Source: Petrosia ficiformis
Taxonomy: Eukaryota; Porifera; Demospongiae; Haplosclerida; Petrosiidae
Assembly: GCA_947044365.1 (NCBI GenBank)
Contig: OX345645.1
Coordinates: 2,064,856 to 2,128,855, forward strand
Direction: 5' to 3'
DNA length: 64,000 nt
The translations under genes and the position numbers were made by a program. The notes below the pieces were generated by a model. It worked only from the letters and a program-made list of their open reading frames with translations. It had not been told where the DNA came from and did no database searches. The first letter of the stretch is position 1. Every line of letters begins with the position of its first letter. Below are positions 23,309 to 34,638 of the stretch, piece by piece.

Positions 23309-26300
23309 GTCTCTCTCTCTCTGTCTCTGTCTCACTCTCTCTCAATCTAGGAGAAAGAACCAAAGGAGAGAAGAAAAAGCAGACAAAGAGATGCTGGTCA
23401 AATTCAGTACCTTTATATTCAAGTAAGTACTAAAATAGAAATACATTTAATTAATATTGATAAAGTAATAATTACACATACACAACATTACACACATATG
23501 CAATATTATTATTATTAGATGGAGTTTTGTTCTAACCAAACGTTACGACAAATGATTGACTCTGGACAGCTATATAAACAAAACAATGATTTGGAATGGC
23601 AGCTGTTCAGAGAAATAGTAGAAGGACTTGCTCATATACATGCTCAGGGGATGATTCATAGAGACTTAAAACCAGGGAATATATTTCTGAATTCATCTGG
23701 TCATATTAAGATCGGTGACTTTGGTTTGGCTACATCATTTAATAAACACCCTGGACTATCTCGTCAGAGCAGTACAACAAATAATCCTTCAGCTGTATTA
23801 GCAGGTAAAAGATGCTAAAGGTCATTCACGTTCACCTTGTCCTCAGAAAAATGTTCATAACTTTAGTTTGAAATGACCAACCATCCTTTTACCTGTGCCA
23901 TATTTATATAATTATCCTTCCTGTTCTTTTTTGTGTATGTCAATTCTCAATCCATTTCTTCATTATTGAGTTACAGTATAATCATGTATTAACCTTATGA
24001 CATTAAACTATACACTATATTACATATAAAGTCATTACATCCTAATTTTAAGGACTTCACGAATGTGAACAGACTTTAGGTATGGCACTGTTTCCCTAAG
24101 GATAAAATATTAAGAGTGAAGGAGTGCATCAGTGCATGGTACATGATGTTCATCAATAAAGTTCAATCGGTGTTATAAAATGGTGCTTTTCATCATAGTT
24201 TAAAATTAAAGGGTGGGGAGGAAGATTAAAGGGTCAGGGAGCACCATGGAACCATTCTTTGAGGGAAACACTGATATGGGATAACTAATATGGTATATTT
24301 GTCATACACAGGTGATACTGGTTTGGTGGGTACTGCCTTGTATCTTGCTCCAGAATTAGTTGATCCTAAATGTTTTTTGAAATACTCACAGGTTAGTGAT
24401 GTACATGTGTAACTATGATCTTCAAACCTGTAGTATACTATAATATTCAGTATATTGTTCAGTATATTGTTCAGTATATTGTTCAGTATATTGTTCAGTA
24501 TATTGTTCATAAAGTTCCCTATTAACTCTTCAATTGTAATGTTCAGTACTTCAGTATATCTTTCAAATTTCAATAGGTTCAAAATCATGACTAGGAAAAA
24601 ACAGACAGAAATGATTATCCTTATATATAAATTTATTCATAATACAGGTGTCTGTTCACATTCACGATGACCTCAAAATTATGTTGTAATGACTTTATAT
24701 GTAATATAGTGTATAGTTTAATGTCATAAGGTTAATACATGATTATACTGTAACTCAATAATGAAGTAATGGATTGAAGTTTGACATACACAAAAAAGAA
24801 TGGGAGGGATAATTATATGAAAATGTTGCAAGTAAAAAGATTGTTGGTCATTCCAAACTAAAGTTATGAACATATTTCTGAGGACATGGTGAATGTGAAT
24901 GATCTTTAGTACACTAATTGTAGTATTCAGTATTATATTAATTGTGTATTGTATAATTTAGACCTACACTAGTATGGGTATCTGAATGCAGAGTATTGAT
25001 ACAGTCTGCCCTTAATATAGTCTTTAAAATATTTTGTTAATATGTCTTTAAAATATTTCATTTCTTCTGTTAGAAAGTGGATATTTACAGTCTGGGTATA
25101 ATCTTCTTTGAAATGTGTCACCCACCGGTTTCAACTCTCATGGAGAGAGCCAAAATACTTACCGACATTCGTAAAAGTGAGATTAAATTCCCCGATAGTT
25201 TTGATAGAGACCAGATGCATAAACAGGTTAGAGAATACTCTGGTACCTTGCCTTCAGTAGTGCTAGGAATTGTTGTTTTTTTTGTGACCTGATTTGAAAA
25301 ATTAAATTGCTCTTTGACTATTTTACAGGCTTATGTAATAAAATGGCTCTTGAATCACAGCCCAAGTGAGAGACCAACGAGTAAACAGCTGCTAGATAGT
25401 CCTGATGTACCATATAAAATTGTTGATGAACAATTACAAGAGGTCTGTTATTCTGTTTCCATGACTACATAATTTTATAATCTATTTCTTAGGTTCTCAT
25501 ACGTACTCTACAAAACCAAAACTCAGCTCGTTACAGACGTCTCGTTGAAGAAATGTTTTCACAACAAAACTCAAGACTTCTAGAACTCTCTTTCTTCCTG
25601 GATTCTCATGGCCAAGAGGCTAAAATTGGTCACACGAAGGTAACAAAGAACCTTAGATGAATACTGTTTTAAAGTATATACCTTTATTTATTTTCATTCC
25701 AGGCAAAGTCGTCTTTCAATTACACCCTCACATTACTTCAAGAGCATTTGAGGACCATTGCAGGGAGCATATTCTCAAAACACTGTATGTAAACACTTGA
25801 AATAATTATTATAAAACATGAGAGTGTGATGGTAACCATGGTAACTTGTAGTGAAGCACAATGTGCGGGATTAGTGTTTTTAGGGAGGGGGGATGAAATG
25901 TATGTGAATTGCTAAGGGAAATAATATGAGCTACATTGTGTGTTACCATGTTGCAGTAGTTGTATTTCTATAGAGAGATGAGCAATGCTGGTAGTTATCC
26001 TGTCATGAATTAACAATGGTTCCTTTTTATAAACAGGTGCTTTACGTGTTCAGACACCTCTTCTTGGACCTACTAATCAAAAAGTAGATTCGGAATTCTG
26101 TACACATGTAATAGAAACCAGTGGAAAATTACTCTCTTTACCTCATGGACACTGGGTAAGCCTACCATCCACTAGACAACTTTGGAGTTGGCAACAAGTT
26201 GTCCACTCCATGTTGCTAGTGAATAGAGGATGCTTCTACTTTGTGGCAACATGTTGTTTGATGGTTGCAACCTAATACTTGTTACCATCCGCTAGACAAC

Positions 26301-27234
26301 TTTTGAGCAACATAGTTGAGGCAACATGTTCCCAGTGAATAGAGGATGCTTCTACTTTGTGGCAACATGTTGTTTGATGGTTGCAACCTAATACTTGTTA
26401 CCATCCACTAGGCAACTTTTGAGCAACATAGTTGAGGGGCAACATGTTGCTAGTGAATGGAGGATGCTTCTACTTTGTGGCAACATGTTGTTTGATGGTT
26501 GCAACCTAATACTTGTTACCATCCACTAGACAACTTTGAGCAACATAGTTGAGGCAACATGTTGCTAGTGAATAGAGGATGCTTCTACTTTGTGGCAACA
26601 TGTTGTTTGATGGTTGCAACCTAATACTTGTTACCATCCACTAGGCAACTTTTGAGCAACATAGTTGAGGGGCAACATGTTGCTAGTAAATGGAGGATGC
26701 TTCTACTTTGTGGCAACATGTTGTTTGATGGTTGCAACCTACTACCTTTTACCATCCACTAGGCAACTTTGAAGTAGCCAGCTTGTTAAACTTGCCTTGC
26801 CTAGTGTATGGTACGCTTTAGAATAAACGTACTTATAATTTATTTCAATCTCACTACTCATTTGATTAATATTTCACAATATTGTGTAAAAAAAATTAGA
26901 ACATACCATTTATGGTTTTTTTATACATGTACTTCTCAGAATATTTAATTCTTGTGACTGCACATTAATAATAATTGTTTTATTTTTTCAAGCTCTCATT
27001 TGCTCGGCATATTCTTCACCAAGATATCACTTTCCTAAAAAGGTAAGTAAACGTACATGTACTTACATTTTTTTTTTTACGGACCCTTATTTGGATGTAG
27101 ATATGACTTATTCAAAACTTACAGTCAACCTAAACTCCCTGGAACTCATCCAAGAGAATCCAATGAATATGTATTTGATATAGTAACTCCTTCATCTGTT
27201 GGGTATGTTATAACAGTGTATTCAAGATGGCCCA

Positions 27235-27313
<79 letters not shown>

Positions 27314-27338
27314 GTCTTTCTGTGTGTGTGTGTGTCTC

Positions 27339-27425
<87 letters not shown>

Positions 27426-27469
27426 ATCTATCTATCTATCTATCTATCTGTCTTTCTGTGTGTGTGTGT

Positions 27470-27557
<88 letters not shown>

Positions 27558-27603
27558 ATCTATCTATCTATCTATCTATCTGTCTTTCTGTGTGTGTGTG
27601 TGT

Positions 27604-27694
<91 letters not shown>

Positions 27695-28668
27695 CCTTTC
27701 TTTCTAGTTTGGTTGCTGATGCTGAACTAATAGCTGTAGTTTCTGAATTACTATCTGAACTACCTCTTCTCCAGGTAACACAATGAATTGTCATTAGTTT
27801 CCCCATGCTTGATGTTTTGTTTAGTAAACTCATTCAGCTAGCTTATTTGTATGTACATACATGTATGTATGTATGTATGTATGTATGTATGTGTTTGCCT
27901 TTATTTCAGAATATGGCTGGTCAATATAGCATTTGGCTGAACCACACTTCATTGACAATTGCTATTCTTAACTTCTGTTCAATTTCATCAGATCAACATG
28001 AGACTGTATTACAGCTGCTTAATAGGATATCTGTTAGTTAAAGAGAGGGACATAGATAGAGATGACAACAGGGAGGGAGGGAGGGAGATTAGTACCATGA
28101 TACGTCTGTTGTTCTTTGTCATAGAATGGTAGAATGAAGCTTTCAGAATTGGAAACGTCTCTTAGCGAAAAACATACCATTCAACTATCACCTTTAGCAG
28201 TAAGTGTGTGATCATTCCTCTTACCAATAAAATCACTGTAAATTCATATTCATCATGACCTCAGAAAAATGTTTATAAGTTCATAACTTTAATTTGGAAT
28301 GACCAACAATCTTTTTACCTGCACCATTTTCATATAATTATCTTCCCATTCTTTTTGTGTATATCAAATTTCAATCCACTACTTCATTATTGAGTTACAG
28401 TATAATCATGTATTAAGCTTATGACATTAAACTATACATTATATTACATATAAAATCATTTTCAAGGTCATTGCAAATGTGAACAGACTTTAGTATTAGT
28501 TCATTGGTGAGCTGATGTTTATTTTCATTATAGCATAAAACACTAATGAAATTCATGAGCTGTGAGGTTCCTTATAGTGAATTGAAATCTATGTTAGAGC
28601 CAGTACTTCGAAACATAAAATCAGTAAGGAATTTTCTTCATCTACACAAAAACACTGATTAATTTTCC

Positions 28669-28715
<47 letters not shown>

Positions 28716-31700
28716 AAAACAAGATAACCTCTTTAGCTCAACAAGCACTACAGGACATTGAAAAAATTATTGAACATCTAGAAGTCTTTAAAATCAAAGA
28801 GAAAGTAATAATTAATTAATTTTAGCTAAATATTTCTTGAAATTTATCTGTTTATTTCAGTTATATGTACATCCTGGTATGGTTCTCAACCCTGTATACT
28901 TCAAAGGTGTAGTATTCCAGTTTGTCGGAACCAGTCAAATGGGTCAACAAAAAAGGAAAAGGCACACACAATTATTAGCAATGGGAGGGAGATATGATAA
29001 GTTGGTTGAAGCTCTGAGAAAGGTGGGAGGTAGGGTTGCTAGAGAATCCATCATGCTACAATCTCTTGGAGGAGATAGTGGTACTTCTGCTAGTGTATCG
29101 GTATGTGGAGTGAGTATCAAAGAAGATGTAATTTTGAGTGCTATGTGTAAAGCATTTCTAAGCATGCAGGTAAATGAACATTAGCACATAGTCTTCTTGT
29201 TTAAAACCTTTTTTAGTTGGATAATGTGTTTTATTAGAGTCTGTTCACATTCATGATGACTTCAAAATTAGGATACGATGACTTTGTATGTAATATAGTG
29301 TATAGTTTAATGTCATAAGGTTAATACATGATTATGTTGTGACTTGATAATGAAGCTACGGATTAAAATTTAACCTATGCAAAAAGATTGTTGGTCATTC
29401 TAAAATAAAGTTATGAACATTTTCTGAGTTCACATGATGAATGTGAATGACTTGTAGTTAACTGGAGTACTACAGATTAATAACTTTTAATATTTCACTA
29501 ACAAATGCAGTCAAGAAATTTATTATATAAGTAAATTGATAATTTTGGTAGTTACCTAAACCCTATTAGAAGCCTAAAATTGTTACAGTAAGTATTGTGT
29601 ACTGGATTGCGTAGCTTATAGTACTGTACTGGCAATACATGCATTATAGTAATATACTGATATTGTGTGCATTGTGTAGTGGATTACATGGCTTATAGTA
29701 CTGTACTGGTAATACATGCCTTATAGTAATATACTGACATTGTATGCATTGTGTACTGGATTACATGGGTTATAGTACTGGCAATATATGGTTGATAATT
29801 CTCATTTCAGGGTTCTTCATCATTGTCGAAATGCCATGCCTTAGTATGTTGCTTGGGAAGAGAAAGTTTACAATCTGAATGTATTCAATTAGTACGAGAT
29901 CTGAGAGAAAAGGGATTATGTGTCGATATACTCCATGAATCTTTAGAGTTAGTTTCCATCGAAGACATTCAAGAATTCTGTTGGAAGCATTTCATCACTT
30001 ATGTCATAATCATAGAAAGAAGCTTTTGGATGAGAAAACAGGTATGACGAATAGATTGATTTTGAACAGACAAGATAGGAATAGGCAATCATAATTACTT
30101 ATACTGCAATAATCATATCATTTTGGAATATCGTAAACAAAATGTTTTTGACATTTTATTATTTAAATTGGCTTTCATATACTGTGGAAATGATGCAAAT
30201 TATTAATCCGTGTTTCAGCTGAACATCTCTGATTATACACTTCATATTACTGATCCACATTATTGAGACAATGGTATACTTGTGCAATATATTGTGCAAT
30301 ATGGTTAGGCAATAATAGCTTGGTCATAGTTATTGCCAAAAATGCTATCTGTCAGTTAGGAGGAGAAACAACCAACTAAATGTTTAATTTCAGTTTGTGT
30401 ACTCATTAGAAGTTTTACTACCTCTCATTAAAGATGTGTCCTAGCAATCATTACATCAAACATCATTCCTGATATCATCTAACCTAAAGAGAGAGTTTGG
30501 AAGATTACTTTACCATGGAAATAGTTAATCTCCTTTATATTTCATTTCAGGTAAAGGTTCGTACTCTTGAAAGTGGCAGAGTAATGAAAGCTGCTACTGA
30601 AAAAGTGGTATTTTTGAAAGAGTTAGCAGATTATTTACAACCTAAAGACACACTAGAAAGAAAGTGAGTTATACATGTAGTATATAGTTTAATGTCATAA
30701 GATTAATACATGATTATACTGTAACTCAATAACGTATATGTAATATAGTGTATAGTTTAATATAAAGGTTAATACATGATTATACTGTAACTTAATAATG
30801 AAACACTGGATTGAAATTTGACATACGCACAAAAAAAGAATGGGAATTATATGAAAATGGTGCGGATAAAAGATTGTTGGTTTCTCCAAACTAAAGTTAA
30901 GATCATTATTCTAATCAGAAGTTGAATGTCCTAATATATTGGTGGGCAGACACTGTAACTAAGTTATCGTGCATGTACAAGAAATGGTGCCAAGGCTATA
31001 AACTGATTAGAATCCCATTCTTTTGTGTGTTTGTCAAATCTCAATCCATTGCTTCATTATTGAGTTACTGTATTAATCTTATGACATTAAACTACATGTA
31101 ATACTATATGCTAATGCTATTACATATAAAGTCATCACATCCTAACCTTGAGGTGAACAGACTTTATATTTATAATACACTCATTATTTCCTAATAGTGA
31201 TTCTAGTGAATCAACCCAGCTCTCTGGTAGTGGAAGATCTTCTACTAATATGCAAGGTACTTTAATAACACCAATCATTGTTCAGTTTCCATGGTAACTA
31301 TTGGCAAACTCGTCTGCTGAAATGTTAATTGTATTATAAATTGTGTATGTATGATAAATTACTGAATAATTTGGAATCACCTCATCTTTGTTACCATAGA
31401 AACTGCAGGTGGCGGATCTCTGCCATCAATCAGTATTACAACTGTTGGTAGAGAGAAATTGCAAGGGAATCTACGAAGAAGAATGGACAGTCAGGTTTGT
31501 TTATAGGGTATGGAACAGTAATAGTCAACACAAATTTAATTGATATCACAAGTATTATAATATTTGGATAGTGAAAATTCCCCTGAAATCTGACTATTTT
31601 AATAAAAACTGATCATTTCGAGATCCTTATGTTTAAGTACTCATTTAAGTACAAGAAGCCAACAAACTTTGCTATCTAGATAGATCAGTCTTAGCCGCTG

Positions 31701-33046
31701 TTATTCATAGTTTCCAACATTTTGCAGACAGACACACAATTATGGTTACCATACTGTTCCGCCAATGCTTTGTGGTGAGGGTGATAGCAAAAATATGCAA
31801 TTTTTACAAACATTATTTCATTATTAATACCAATATAATTTCGGTTTATATGCTATCATTTCTTTAGACTCTTTCAAAGCTTCTACCATTGTTGCAGAGC
31901 TACTCTCCTAAATATGCTATTGAGATTGTTGTGGTTAGTTAGTTGGTGGATATATTATCATCATTGACTTCCTTAAATCATTTTCTATAGGTTGATTTCC
32001 AACTTGATGCACTGTGTTTGTTAGCAGCTGAAATAAATGTTAGTAAAAGCCGTGTACAACCTTAAACCCAGGCTCTCTAATATGACTCTATCAGAACCCT
32101 AAACCTATACTAATTCTAAGCCCCAAACCAATACTATAATCTGTAAATCCTGAACTCCAAACCATAAACAGAACCCTAACCCTAAACTAATCCTAAGCCC
32201 CAAACCAGTACTATAATCTATAAATCCTGAACTCCAAACCATAAACCCAAATATGTTTGTTTTTAAATTGAGTCGGGTTTTATGTAAATTGTACCATACA
32301 TGTACATGTATACATCACATGACTTCATTATTTTTTTATAGAAAGTGTTAGGCACCGGAAAGACAGACTTCTCGCCAGTTATTAGAGTTTTAACAGAGAG
32401 GTTAGTTTAATTATATATATAATTGTATTGGCATGATTTCATTTTGCTTTCCTTTCCACAGTCATGATTCTTTAGGTAAAAAATATGTTGCAAAAGTTTG
32501 TGAATCGATACAAGAAAAAATACAAGGAAAGTGAGTATTTTTTGTTTAATATTGCTCTGATCTCACGCGCTTCTTTTCTTGAATTTTAAGTACTCACAAA
32601 GTTCACTGTCATTGATATATATATATATATATATATCAAGTTGTCTCCATAGTTATTACTTCATGATCTTTGTGATAAATTATTCATTGTGGGTAGTGAT
32701 TTTACCAAGGACACACAAGGACACTAGACATAATTGATATTTACCATATCTGCCTTACACATGCAATATCCTCCTGGGCCAGTAACACGTTTTTCTTCAT
32801 TTTTTTTTTACTTCATAAAAGAAGTTTTAAAGCTGATGTGCTAAAATTAAAATCCACCAAATGTACTGTACTTACTGATTTACTAAACATAGTACCCCTT
32901 GGTATTAATAGTGTCCTTAAGATATTTGGTAATGATTTAATAGCAGTGTCAAATCATTCTTAATAATGATTTATTGTTAATTATTGTCTATTCATTTCCG
33001 TAGAGCTCTTGTTGTTATAGTCTATAGTCATGTTATAGTCGTATAG
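11144..33046 (+). CDS. EIF2AK4: eIF2alpha kinase GCN2
   Basis: Senses uncharged tRNA/stalled ribosomes and phosphorylates eIF2alpha. 44 exons, 5073 nt, 1690 aa (human near 1650): 11144-11248, 11316-11399, 12632-12781, 13216-13299, 14760-14837, 15875-15952, 16188-16377, 16644-16771, 17088-17204, 18219-18296, 18351-18431, 19604-19668, 20109-20220, 20306-20406, 20819-20973, 21230-21378, 21497-21627, 22586-22960, 23025-23103, 23351-23422, 23519-23804, 24312-24391, 25074-25226, 25329-25442, 25493-25639, 25703-25784, 26037-26155, 26993-27042, 27101-27202, 27708-27774, 27910-28032, 28125-28199, 28534-28623, 28724-28804, 28861-29169, 29811-30041, 30551-30663, 31198-31256, 31400-31494, 31868-31933, 31991-32038, 32342-32400, 32462-32530, 33004-33046. 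Domains: RWD 1-141, charged linker, pseudokinase about 257-500 (HND 387-389, CGF for DFG), kinase about 570-1015 (GRGGFG 576-581, K598, E615, acidic insert 640-790, HRD 851-853, N858, DFG 871-873), HisRS-like about 1060-1510, C-terminal domain to 1690. AATAAA at 33357. Confidence 0.96.
11700..12631. other. GCN2 intron 2, no recognised element
   Basis: Long AT-rich intron of about 1.2 kb in all (11400-12631). A 95-codon open frame at 12255-12542 has no recognisable domain and is not bounded by convincing splice sites that would fit the RWD domain, so it is treated as chance. Confidence 0.5.
13332..13554 (+). mobile_element. MITE-like family A, copy 3
   Basis: Lies in GCN2 intron 4, just 3' of the exon 4 donor. 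Starts CAGTGATTTTTATAAGCC and ends AAAGACACTGG. It carries the family's internal TTGGCCCAAAGAGCTTCTTA, TTGGCTCAAGATGTATTCCC and TTGTTGAGCCAATTTGG landmarks. Confidence 0.85.
13590..14572 (+). repeat. 118-bp minisatellite carrying copies of the GCN2 exon 4 3' end
   Basis: Eight full copies, with the ACCTGTCTC landmark at 13621, 13739, 13857, 13975, 14093, 14211, 14329 and 14447, then a truncated ninth. Each copy holds TTACATCATCAG (acceptor-like), about 32 nt ending ACGATGAAATG, then GTATGT (donor). The 32 nt is nearly the last part of exon 4 (TCCTTATATGAGGAAATG|GTATGT) and in that frame codes TPVSLYDEM against exon 4's PPVSLYEEM. The array is therefore a chain of potential mini-exons. Confidence 0.9.
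14963..15720. repeat. Higher-order tandem repeat in GCN2 intron 5 (109+109+88 bp = 306 bp)
   Basis: Units start TACCTCAAGCTCAATACA and end TATGTACATGTACCTAATAT. Two unit types are 109 bp (with ...GGTACAATCATGTATA or ...GATACAATCGTGTATA inserted) and one is 88 bp lacking the insertion. Their order repeats with a 306-bp period. Rich in TGTACA palindromes. Overlapping open frames here are artefacts. Confidence 0.88.
16929..16960 (+). ncRNA. Hammerhead-ribozyme-like motif (candidate)
   Basis: CTGATGA, a CC-TTCG-GG mini-hairpin, then TCGAAAC. It is flanked by GAATGTTT (upstream) and AAACATTC (downstream), which are perfectly complementary. CUGAUGA...GAAA is the hammerhead core signature. A degenerate relative (CAGCTGAAAAAGGTC...GGCCGAAATGTTCTG) lies at 47128-47162. 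Stem II closing pairs are not canonical, so activity is doubtful; it could be the remnant of a Penelope-like or retrozyme element. Confidence 0.35.
16966..17103 (+). repeat. 69-bp tandem duplication of the GCN2 exon 9 acceptor
   Basis: Two near-identical 69-bp copies. Each includes the polypyrimidine tract, TTTGATAG and the first exon bases GTGGCTAGCATTAGACAA. The first AG is at 17018, the second at 17087. Only the second leads into the full exon, since the first exon copy reads on into ATGCATGATAAC. Confidence 0.92.
17260..17333 (+). pseudogene. Decayed partial copy of GCN2 exon 9
   Basis: About 74 bp in intron 9 match the exon 9 segment TTTAGTAGAATATTTGTCTA...GAGTCATC, with scattered substitutions. 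It has no proper splice sites and is not in the deduced reading frame. Confidence 0.85.
17340..17840. repeat. AT-rich 14-bp tandem repeat (CATATATTAACATA)
   Basis: About 35 units of CATATATTAACATA with interspersed longer variants containing ACACACATGTACATAATTAT. It lies in GCN2 intron 9, straight after the pseudo-exon. Confidence 0.9.
18430..18560 (+). repeat. 18-bp repeat starting on the GCN2 exon 11 splice donor
   Basis: The donor AGAGTAAGTATCTTGTGAT is followed by about six more copies of AGAGTAARTATCTTGTGAT. Several copies keep a perfect GTAAGTAT donor consensus. The first copy is the true exon 11 boundary (DIR|GTAAGT). Confidence 0.9.
18790..19550. repeat. Alternating about 65/75-bp tandem repeat with a tRNA-A-box-like motif
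   Basis: Units contain TAGTGGTTAGAGCCAGTGGC, CTTATTAAGTTGC, CCCTTAATGACAGCCATCTT and TTCATTGTATATATGATC, the last alternately present or absent. TAGTGGTTAGAGC resembles a Pol III A box, so the unit may descend from a SINE head. In GCN2 intron 11. Confidence 0.8.
19714..20052. mobile_element. MITE-like family C copy with nested hairpin
   Basis: Outer ends GTTTTGGTTAACTATAACTA and ...TACTAAAACAAC match the family C element at 4610. Inside is a perfect 20-bp inverted repeat (19813-19832 and 19880-19899, TTAATTTATGTCTTAGAGAC and its complement) with a 47-nt loop. This suggests a second element inserted in the first. In GCN2 intron 12. Confidence 0.7.
21000..21222. repeat. CATA/TACA microsatellite in GCN2 intron 15
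   Basis: Runs of CATACATA with TGTACA interruptions between exons 15 and 16. No coding content. Confidence 0.85.
21690..22372. repeat. 13-bp minisatellite AGGTATCTAGATT in GCN2 intron 17
   Basis: About 50 copies of TAGATTAGGTATC with variants TAGTTTAGGTATC and TACTATCTAGATTAGGTATC. The array begins about 60 bp after the exon 17 donor. Almost every unit carries an AG|GTATC, a weak donor-like string. Confidence 0.92.
23165..23345 (+). repeat. CT-rich microsatellite ahead of GCN2 exon 20
   Basis: TCTC repeats with CCCTC and TCTGTC variants run up to the exon 20 acceptor at 23350 and probably act as an extended polypyrimidine tract. Confidence 0.9.
23816..24079. mobile_element. MITE-like family B, intact copy
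   Basis: 264 bp with terminal inverted repeats: TAAAGGTCATTCACGTTCAC and ...GAATGTGAACAGACTTTA. Interior landmarks are TTGAGTTACAGTATAATCAT, CTTATGACATTAAACTATAC and TACATATAAAGTCATTACAT. No ORF. In GCN2 intron 21. Other copies or fragments are near 18600, 20490, 24649, 28234, 29237, 30672, 31010, 36272, 38480, 40130 and 43852. Confidence 0.85.
24649..24909. mobile_element. MITE-like family B copy
   Basis: About 260 bp, opposite orientation to 23816. Starts GTGTCTGTTCACATTCACGA and ends GAATGTGAATGATCTTTAG. In GCN2 intron 22. Confidence 0.85.
26156..26790. repeat. About 117-bp minisatellite starting at the GCN2 exon 27 donor
   Basis: Five copies with period 115-118 bp. Landmarks are TACCATCCACTAGGCAACTT, TTGAGCAACATAGTTGAGG, GGATGCTTCTACTTTGTGGC and AACATGTTGTTTGATGGTTG. 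The first copy begins 6 bp into the intron (GTAAGCC|TACCATCCACTAG). Each unit contains short inverted GTTGC/GCAAC motifs. Confidence 0.9.
27232..27705 (+). repeat. Compound (TC)n/(TATC)n/(TG)n microsatellite before GCN2 exon 30
   Basis: A (CT)n-(CTAT)n-CTGTCTTTC-(TG)n-(TC)n module is repeated three times and ends at the exon 30 acceptor (27707). Long serine/leucine open frames here are artefacts. Confidence 0.95.
28234..28493. mobile_element. MITE-like family B copy
   Basis: GCN2 intron 32. Same interior as 23816-24079, with end ATTCATATTCATCATGACCT and the matching end GTGAACAGACTTTAG. Confidence 0.8.
29237..29458. mobile_element. MITE-like family B copy
   Basis: GCN2 intron 35. Starts AGTCTGTTCACATTCATGAT, ends GAATGTGAATGAC, slightly shortened interior. 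Followed by about 1.5 copies of a separate 100-bp repeat (TAGTACTGTACTGGCAATAC) at 29600-29790. Confidence 0.8.
30672..31167. mobile_element. Fragmented MITE-like family B copies
   Basis: GCN2 intron 37 holds one rearranged copy (30672-30905) with a partial internal duplication of TACATGATTATACTGTAACT, and a second partial copy in reverse orientation (31010-31167). Confidence 0.7.
32063..32250 (+). repeat. About 80-bp direct repeat in GCN2 intron 41
   Basis: Two tandem copies containing AACCCTAAACC, CCTAAGCCCCAAACCA and TGAACTCCAAACCATAAAC. Simple local duplication; no coding content. Confidence 0.7.
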
Positions 33047-33203
33047 AACAGTGTCAAACATCTTTAATAGTGTGTTAATTATTGTCTATTACATTTCCAT
33101 AGAGCTCTTGTTGTTATAGTCTATAGTCATGTTATAGAACAGTGTCAAATCATTCTCAATAATTCTGCAATGAGCGTTGGAAACTCTTCTTGATAATTCT
33201 CAG
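33047..33203 (+). pseudogene. EIF2AK4: Duplicated GCN2 terminal exon (alternative or relic)
   Basis: Bases 33103-33203 repeat the last intron end (TTCCATAG) and exon start (AGCTCTTGTTGTTATAGTCT). Both copies code [12 protein letters not shown]. The first then reads VV-stop (33046). The second, from an acceptor at 33112, continues for 18 codons (starting EQCQII) to TGA at 33203. Either could be the real 3' end; the upstream exon phase suits both. Confidence 0.7.
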
Positions 33204-34638
33204 ATTCAATTTTGATTTTTGACATGTATTTTATTATTGTTTGTGGAATGTTTTATTATATCAAAATTTTTTTGTGTGTAGATTTTTTTTATTTGTAAGA
33301 TACTTTTTTTTACAAACTCCAATGGTTTAAATATGCCTTTCATTAAAAATTATTGAAATAAAGTTTCAGAAGAATCAAAAAATTAGAGGGTACAATTGAT
33401 CTTGAATCTGTGTGCTATGAGCTATGATTAGAGTAAAGTTATGCAGAACCTAGTATTCAATGAGTGTGGATAAATGTGTACATTGTATTTATGATATGTG
33501 GACATAAGAGAAACAAAGGAAAACTGACAGGAACCAGAGAAGGGATTGAACTTACTATATCAATGTGGACAACCTTCCAATATCAAGTGTCCAGAGTGAT
33601 ATCAGAAGCTTTAGGTCCTGGTTTCAATTGGATTCCTTCTCATGACTGCACATTGTAATAACACCTTGCTTAAACCTCAATCAACCTTGCTTCTAAATAT
33701 TGCGTAGAAATACTTCCAATTTGTAGTCACACAAATATAATACTATTATATCACTCATATGACACAGCTGCTATGAACTTCATACCTAGTTCTGCTTTGT
33801 TATATATATGCTTTAATGCATTACTGCAACAGGATATCATTCAAACCTAGAATTATGACAGAATACAAGGATAGGAATGTGAACATTAATTACTACCTAA
33901 TTGCATCATAATGCATATATATATATTATATAAGTAACCACAATATAAAATTTTTTATTGCATTGTATGAACTCAAGTGCTCAACCTGTCATTGGTAATT
34001 GGACATATATACTGTAACAGAACAGAAATATAACATTGAAGAACTTTAAAGAGGTAAATGACTATGTAGATGTAAATTAAAAGATTGATAGTTCAACTGA
34101 TGTACAAGAAGGACAAGGTCTGCAATTGGATGGATTTTCATTATATAGACTCTATATATATATATATGTTATTTATAGTATTATTAATTGGTTTTGTATA
34201 GTCAATTTGATGGTAATAGCTAGTATGATCACTAGCTATATATATCTTACTAATTTTTAATGGTTTTGTGTGTACTGATATTAACACTGTATGCATGTGT
34301 TACCTTTCAGTACAATCACCAGCTGTCTGTTTAGCGTCTTAATAATTCTTAATGGTTTTTGTGTGGACTGATATTAATTCTCTATGTATGTTATCTTTCA
34401 GTATGATCACTTCCAAACTCTTCCTGCTACTGAGTTGTTTACAGTTGTTAAGTTATGTACAGTGATTGCATTAAACATGAGTCATGTGATTCATGCACAA
34501 TTACTGTACATAACTTCAAACAGTTATTAGGTTACGTATGTTTACAGTATGTAGAATGGTGTATTAACATATGCTTTATATTGTATATATATATTGATAG
34601 TAAGCTAAATTAAATTAACCTTCTGTGCAGGTAGAAGA
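33204..34638. other. GCN2 3' flank and intergenic DNA
   Basis: Contains AATAAA at 33357-33362, a run of AT-rich sequence, and a short repeated block around 34260-34405 (GTGTACTGATATTAA ... CTTTCAGTA) that duplicates an acceptor-like CTTTCAG. No conserved coding exon recognised. A 64-codon frame at 33464-33658 looks like chance. Confidence 0.5.

Noticed and set aside
27057..27833. Long Ser/Leu open frames
   Set aside because: CT/TATC microsatellite in GCN2 intron 29; only the short pieces at 27101-27202 and 27708-27774 are exons, and they are in different frames relative to the repeat.
32160..32185. Telomere-like CCCTAACCCTAAAC
   Set aside because: Only two imperfect repeats within a local 80-bp duplication; not evidence of a telomere.
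33464..33658. 64-codon open frame downstream of GCN2
   Set aside because: No splice context and no recognisable motif.
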